A stretch of DNA of 24,795 nt, taken from positions 1 through 24,795 of the IMG/VR virus record IMGVR_UViG_3300030108_003415; one strand, written 5' to 3'. Below are positions 22,311 through 24,795 of the stretch, piece after piece (positions within the stretch are counted from its first letter, which is position 1; every line of letters begins with the position of its first letter). A program made the position numbers and the translations under genes. Source of the stretch: a virus. The notes beneath the pieces are model-generated. The model made no database searches and was not told where the DNA came from. It saw only the letters and a program-made list of their open reading frames with translations.

Positions 22311-22720
22311 AACAAATCTCCCTCTAAATCTTCAAGAACTAATTCATCATCAAGACAAGAGGGTTTATAATCATACTTATTAAGTAGATCAATTTGATGT
22401 TTTAGTTCTCTATTTTTTACAGATAATTTTTGATAGTCATTTTCTAATTCAAGAAGACATTTATAATCAAAAGAAATTTGCTTTAATACAAAGTCATAAA
22501 TTTTTTCATCTATAAATAAGTTATCACAATCAGTTATATTAAGTTTTAAATATATTGGGATCTCGACCTCAAAAATTTTAACAATGTCATTGGACATTGG
22601 ATCTCTGCCAATTATTCTTTGAAAATGTGTTTTTTTATCTAACTTAAAATCAAAAGACCAAATAGTGTCAGAAAGAGTATTAACGATATTTAATAATTTA
22701 TTTAATTCTGATTTATACAT
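22307..22720 (-). CDS. First gene of leftward cassette, unknown (137 aa)
   Basis: 137 aa from ATG 22720, with GGAGATTTTAAT upstream. An almost identical leader, GGAGATTTTAATC, precedes the gene at 24595. The C-terminal half is coiled-coil-like (LLELENDYQKLSVKNRELKHQIDLLNKY) and ends acidic (DDELVLEDLEGDLL). It is the promoter-proximal gene of the long leftward block, directly downstream of the iteron region, which would suit an early protein. No family recognised. Confidence 0.65.
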   Translation of the reverse strand: MYKSELNKLLNIVNTLSDTIWSFDFKLDKKTHFQRIIGRDPMSNDIVKIFEVEIPIYLKLNITDCDNLFIDEKIYDFVLKQISFDYKCLLELENDYQKLSVKNRELKHQIDLLNKYDYKPSCLDDELVLEDLEGDLL

Positions 22721-23070
22721 AATTAAAATCTCCATTTCTTTAATACCTAAAATTCTAAATCATTTTTAAAAATAAATCAACAACATAATACATAATAAAT
22801 TATATTATTTTTTCCTGTAAACATATACAGTTTTTATTGAGTTCACTTATAACAGTTCTCAGAGAAAAATGAAAAAAAGTTTTTTTGTTTCAAATCTAGT
22901 GTTACAAGTGTTACAAGTGTTACAAGTGTATGTTTTATCCAATAAAATAAGGTAAAAAGTTTGTAACACTTCTCTTCTTTTTTGTAACGTTTGTAACACT
23001 TCTTTGGGCGTATAGACATTTTTGAAAATAATAATTTTGATTTTTGTGAAAATGGGTTATAAGAAAACTC
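22721..23070. promoter_or_regulatory. Divergent intergenic region with iterons (putative control region or origin)
   Basis: A 350-base, very AT-rich gap between the leftward cassette and the rightward terminase gene. Its right half carries six copies of a 9-bp repeat (separate entry). Its left half has runs of A and T and a CTGT-N8-ACAG palindrome (22815-22830). I found no convincing ORF or tRNA here. It must contain promoters for both directions, but no -35/-10 pair with good spacing stood out by eye, so the phage may use its own transcription factor. Confidence 0.7.
22899..22999. repeat. Head-to-head 9-bp iterons (GTGTTACAA)
   Basis: Three perfect tandem copies of GTGTTACAA lie at 22899-22907, 22908-22916 and 22917-22925, followed by a partial copy. 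Facing them on the opposite strand are TTGTAACAC at 22961-22969, TTGTAACGT (one variant) at 22982-22990 and TTGTAACAC at 22991-22999, the last two also in 9-base tandem. An AT-rich spacer separates the two groups. Such arrays are typical of initiator-binding iterons or multi-site operators. Confidence 0.85.
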
Positions 23071-23619
23071 ATGACTAAAAATACTGTAAGGCATCAAAAG
23101 ATAGCTAAAGAAGTTGAAAGTAAACTTGATCGTAAGTTGACTAATCGCCAAAGAGAATTTTGTAAATATTATGTCGAGGGTATTTACTCGAATGCAGAAT
23201 GTGCGAGGAAATCAGGATTTTCTCCAAAGGTTGCAAATACAATAGCTAGCCATCTACTTTCTGGAAAAAAATATCCTCAAGTTGTAGAATACATAAAAGA
23301 GTTAAGACAAGAACAAGAAAGAAAATATGGCGTAACCATGTTGGGTCAATTAAAACGATTAAGTGAATTATCAAAAGGCGCAGAAGATATTGGTCAATTT
23401 TCTGCATCAATAAATGCAGAAAAAATACGTTGTGCCTTGGGTGGATTAACTATTGATAGAAGAGAAACTGTCCATTCATTAGACGATATGACAAGAGAAG
23501 ATATTATTTCTCGTTTAACTCAATTACAAAAACAATATCCTCAAGCTTTTATAGAGGGTGAGTTTAAAGAAATAAAAGATGACAACAGAGAAAAACTTTT
23601 GGAAACAAATAAAAAGTAA
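23071..23619 (+). CDS. terS: Terminase small subunit
   Basis: A 182-aa protein of Terminase_2-like type. It has an N-terminal DNA-recognition region with LTNRQREFCKYYVEGIYSNAECARKSGF, a helix-turn-helix characteristic of the family, then VANTIASHLLSGKKYPQVVEYIKEL. The second half is a helical oligomerisation region. It recognises the packaging signal (pac/cos) and recruits the large terminase. The ribosome binding site is weak. The large subunit is not in the window. The gene directly follows the iteron region, so the packaging site could lie nearby. It overlaps the next gene by 41 bases. Confidence 0.85.
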   Translation: MTKNTVRHQKIAKEVESKLDRKLTNRQREFCKYYVEGIYSNAECARKSGFSPKVANTIASHLLSGKKYPQVVEYIKELRQEQERKYGVTMLGQLKRLSELSKGAEDIGQFSASINAEKIRCALGGLTIDRRETVHSLDDMTREDIISRLTQLQKQYPQAFIEGEFKEIKDDNREKLLETNKK

Positions 23620-24022
23620 TTTACCTGAAAATTGTTTAACTTATAGAATAGAAAGTAGAACAACAAAAGGAATACCAGATGTTCATGTTTTATGGGATAA
23701 TTTACCTTTTTGGCTAGAATTAAAAACAACTAAACACAATGCAATACAGATATCACCTTTTCAAATATCCTTTAATACAACGTATTGGAATAATGGTGGC
23801 TTTTCTTTTTACTTGGTCAAAAGGTTCAAGGATAATGGTCTATTTTTATTTGATGGAGATAAAGGTTCCGAACTATCGGAGTTCGGTGTTTCGGGCACTT
23901 CGGGATTTCGGGCTTCGGGATTTCGGGATATATGGATAAAGATAAAAGAAACAATAAAAAACCCTACTATAAAAGAAAGGAAAAAAAATAGTAGGGTTAA
24001 CTCGAATATTAAAATTTTTTAA
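23579..24022 (+). CDS. VRR-NUC domain nuclease
   Basis: A 147-aa protein with the VRR-NUC variant of the PD-(D/E)XK fold: E25 in YRIESRTTKGIPDVHVL with D34, catalytic WLELKTTK (E47, K49), and the Q62 motif in QISPFQISFNTTYW. This is followed by GGFSFYLVKRF. These standalone phage nucleases probably resolve branched DNA. The C-terminal part, from about residue 97, is odd: it is encoded by a TTCGGG-rich tandem repeat (SEFGVSGTSGFRASGFRD) and then by a hairpin-forming sequence, so it may be a recent extension of the domain. Confidence 0.85.
   Translation: MTTEKNFWKQIKSNLPENCLTYRIESRTTKGIPDVHVLWDNLPFWLELKTTKHNAIQISPFQISFNTTYWNNGGFSFYLVKRFKDNGLFLFDGDKGSELSEFGVSGTSGFRASGFRDIWIKIKETIKNPTIKERKKNSRVNSNIKIF
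23898..23927 (+). repeat. 15-bp tandem repeat inside VRR-NUC gene
   Basis: CTTCGGGATTTCGGG occurs twice in perfect tandem (23898-23912, 23913-23927). With the copy just before, TTCGGG appears five times within about 40 bases. The sequence is markedly richer in GC than its surroundings and encodes the Ser/Gly/Phe-rich tail of the nuclease. Confidence 0.85.
23960..23998 (+). repeat. 11-bp inverted repeat at the 3' end of the VRR-NUC gene
   Basis: AACCCTACTAT (23960-23970) and ATAGTAGGGTT (23988-23998) are perfect inverted copies with a 17-base purine-rich loop. They lie within the coding frame, just before the terminator. The site may act with the downstream hairpin in termination or mRNA end protection. 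Confidence 0.7.
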
Positions 24023-24023
24023 A

Positions 24024-24053
24024 AAAGCTTGCAAGAAAATTCCTGCAAGCTTT
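24024..24053. terminator. Bidirectional intrinsic terminator
   Basis: AAAGCTTGCA (24024-24033) and TGCAAGCTTT (24044-24053) form a 10-bp stem with a 10-base loop. Downstream on the plus strand is CTAGTTTTTT. On the minus strand the stem is followed by T-rich sequence from the A/T run at 24011-24026. It lies between convergent genes and should stop transcription from both. Confidence 0.82.
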
Positions 24054-24065
24054 CTAGTTTTTTAT

Positions 24066-24332
24066 TTAGTAATTTCTTTGGCCTATCCTAATTTCTAAAG
24101 TTTTATCTTTTTTTGAAACTATTCCTTCTTTTATAATTTCACCGTCAACGTATAACCTAAAAGATAAATCTCCGTTTTCTAATTCTCTACAAGTTTGAGA
24201 GATTTCTGCGAACTTATGAGAATTTTTTGAACTCGTGCCAACATTCATAATCTTTGTTGAGTGTTCATTTACTCCATAAGATTTATAAAGACATGATTGT
24301 ATATTATTCCAGATTTTATATTGTCTATTCAT
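24066..24332 (-). CDS. Small phage protein, unknown (88 aa)
   Basis: 88 aa with AGGAGAAAAAA before the ATG at 24332. It has a basic N terminus (MNRQYKIWNNIQSCLYKSYG), then a beta-rich second half (LSFRLYVDGEIIKEGIVSKKDKTLEIRIGQ). No family recognised. It is the last gene of a two-gene leftward unit, and its ribosome binding site follows directly after the T-tract of an intrinsic-terminator hairpin, so it may be expressed only by read-through or from an internal promoter. Confidence 0.65.
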   Translation of the reverse strand: MNRQYKIWNNIQSCLYKSYGVNEHSTKIMNVGTSSKNSHKFAEISQTCRELENGDLSFRLYVDGEIIKEGIVSKKDKTLEIRIGQRNY

Positions 24333-24350
24333 TTTTTTCTCCTAAAAAAA

Positions 24351-24374
24351 GAGCCAAGTATATATACTTGGCTC
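24351..24374 (-). terminator. Perfect 12-bp palindrome with T-tract (intrinsic terminator or attenuator)
   Basis: GAGCCAAGTATA and its exact inverted copy TATACTTGGCTC abut at 24351-24374. On the minus strand the stem is followed by seven T (complement of 24344-24350). This is a typical intrinsic terminator placed between the 67-aa and 88-aa genes. A second palindrome, AGGTTAATTAACCT, lies at 24376-24389. Confidence 0.8.
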
Positions 24375-24391
24375 TAGGTTAATTAACCTTT

Positions 24392-24595
24392 TTAATTTTT
24401 AAAATGTGAATTAATATTAACGATAATAGCGTTAACTTCGTCATACAATTTTCTTGCATCGTATTGACATATAGGATTGTTAACATCGTTAGAGTCCTTA
24501 AAGTATCCTAAAGCGTCTCTCATATATCTCAATTTATTTAAATCTGTTTCAATCGAGATTGGAGTTTCATTTATTTTTACGTAATTAAATTTCAT
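24392..24595 (-). CDS. Small phage protein, unknown (67 aa)
   Basis: 67 aa with AGGAGATTTTAATC before the ATG at 24595, nearly the same leader as the gene starting at 22720. It is helical and neutral to basic (ETDLNKLRYMRDALGYFKDSNDVNNPICQYDARKLYDEVNAIIVNI). No family recognised. It is followed by a strong terminator, so it may be a separately transcribed early gene. Confidence 0.65.
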   Translation of the reverse strand: MKFNYVKINETPISIETDLNKLRYMRDALGYFKDSNDVNNPICQYDARKLYDEVNAIIVNINSHFKN

Positions 24596-24678
24596 GATTA
24601 AAATCTCCTTTTCTTTTAATTAACCATATAAAGAGAATAACACAACCTGAGATAACATACAACAAAATAATTAATATA

Positions 24679-24744
24679 GTCAAATTATTGACACTTATAG
24701 GGTTACTTGGAGGGTCGGTCTCGGTATTCTGTCAAATTATTGAC
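24679..24744. repeat. 14-bp direct repeat GTCAAATTATTGAC upstream of leftward genes
   Basis: GTCAAATTATTGAC occurs at 24679-24692 and 24731-24744, 52 bases apart. Each copy is itself an imperfect palindrome (GTCAA/TTGAC). Read leftward, the first copy contains TTGACT, and TATGTT lies 18 bases further, a possible promoter for the 67-aa gene. The pair may be operator sites. Confidence 0.65.
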
Positions 24745-24795
24745 CCCCGTGCCCCCTTGACATCGGGCCGCCGCTGGGACCCCGCCCTCCCGCCC
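24741..24795. other. Abruptly GC-rich window end
   Basis: From about 24741 the sequence becomes C- and G-rich, roughly 75-80% GC by eye, against about one third in the rest. No ORF is visible. It may be an assembly or library artefact at a contig end, or a genuine compositional boundary. Confidence 0.6.

Noticed and set aside
22815-22830. CTGT-N8-ACAG, matching the E. coli-type LexA box
   Set aside because: Alphaproteobacterial LexA sites are GTTC-N7-GTTC, the likely host group is alphaproteobacterial, and short palindromes arise easily in AT-rich DNA. A nearby GTTC pair (22840-22860) has spacing 10, not 7.
22899-22999. CRISPR-like repeats
   Set aside because: Units are only 9 bp and contiguous without spacers.
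22843-23151. 102-aa minus-strand ORF across the iteron region
   Set aside because: It reads the 9-bp repeats as TLVTLVTLVTL and overlaps the terminase start antisense. The regularity comes from the iterons, not from a protein.

Overview
The window looks like part of an AT-rich (roughly one third GC) lytic-type tailed bacteriophage genome, probably marine and podovirus-like. The evidence is two very large virion proteins next to an M15 endopeptidase lysin, a family A DNA polymerase with helicases, an AEP primase and an SSB-like protein, a terminase small subunit, and a dense block of tiny overlapping ORFs. No integrase, tRNA, rRNA, CRISPR array or insertion sequence was seen. The low GC, heavy AGA use for arginine and protein types resemble phages of AT-rich marine alphaproteobacteria (pelagiphage or HMO-2011-like), but host and genus are inference. 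Portal, capsid, tail and large terminase genes are not in the window, so it is a genome fragment.

Layout. (A) Plus strand, 1-6316: end of the structural module (partial 751-aa protein, then a 1082-aa protein), M15 lysin, a small secreted Cys-containing protein and a 38-aa membrane peptide. (B) Minus strand, 13197 to 6313: replication module, in transcription order a coiled-coil phage protein, SSB-like protein, a structured intercistronic region, AEP primase, AlpA-type HTH, SF1 helicase, DUF6378 protein, DNA polymerase. (C) Plus strand, 13277-15206: SNF2-type helicase, a 75-aa protein and a zinc-ribbon protein, driven by a textbook sigma70-like promoter with a palindrome between its -35 and -10. 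(D) Minus strand, 22720 to 15173: about 20 mostly overlapping genes. The promoter-proximal ones are tiny and mostly unknown, with several zinc-ribbon proteins. The distal ones form a DNA-modification/nuclease block (C5 cytosine methyltransferase, GIY-YIG nuclease, PD-(D/E)XK nuclease). (E) Plus strand, 23071-24022: small terminase and VRR-NUC nuclease. (F) Minus strand, 24595 to 24066: two small unknown genes separated by a strong hairpin terminator. The last ~55 bases switch abruptly to very GC-rich sequence.

Most interesting points. The methyltransferase gene carries a second, 289-codon ORF in the +1 frame. It has its own good ribosome binding site, four WPTP-type repeats and a conserved-looking C terminus, so the region seems to be dual-coding. 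The divergent region 22721-23070 holds six copies of a 9-bp iteron (GTGTTACAA), three per strand, facing each other. A related TGTTAC/GTAACA core recurs in the two other regulatory intergenic regions, suggesting one phage-encoded regulator or replication initiator. The DNA polymerase has leucine at the position equivalent to E. coli Phe762, and the primase ends in an SSB-like acidic DVPF tip.
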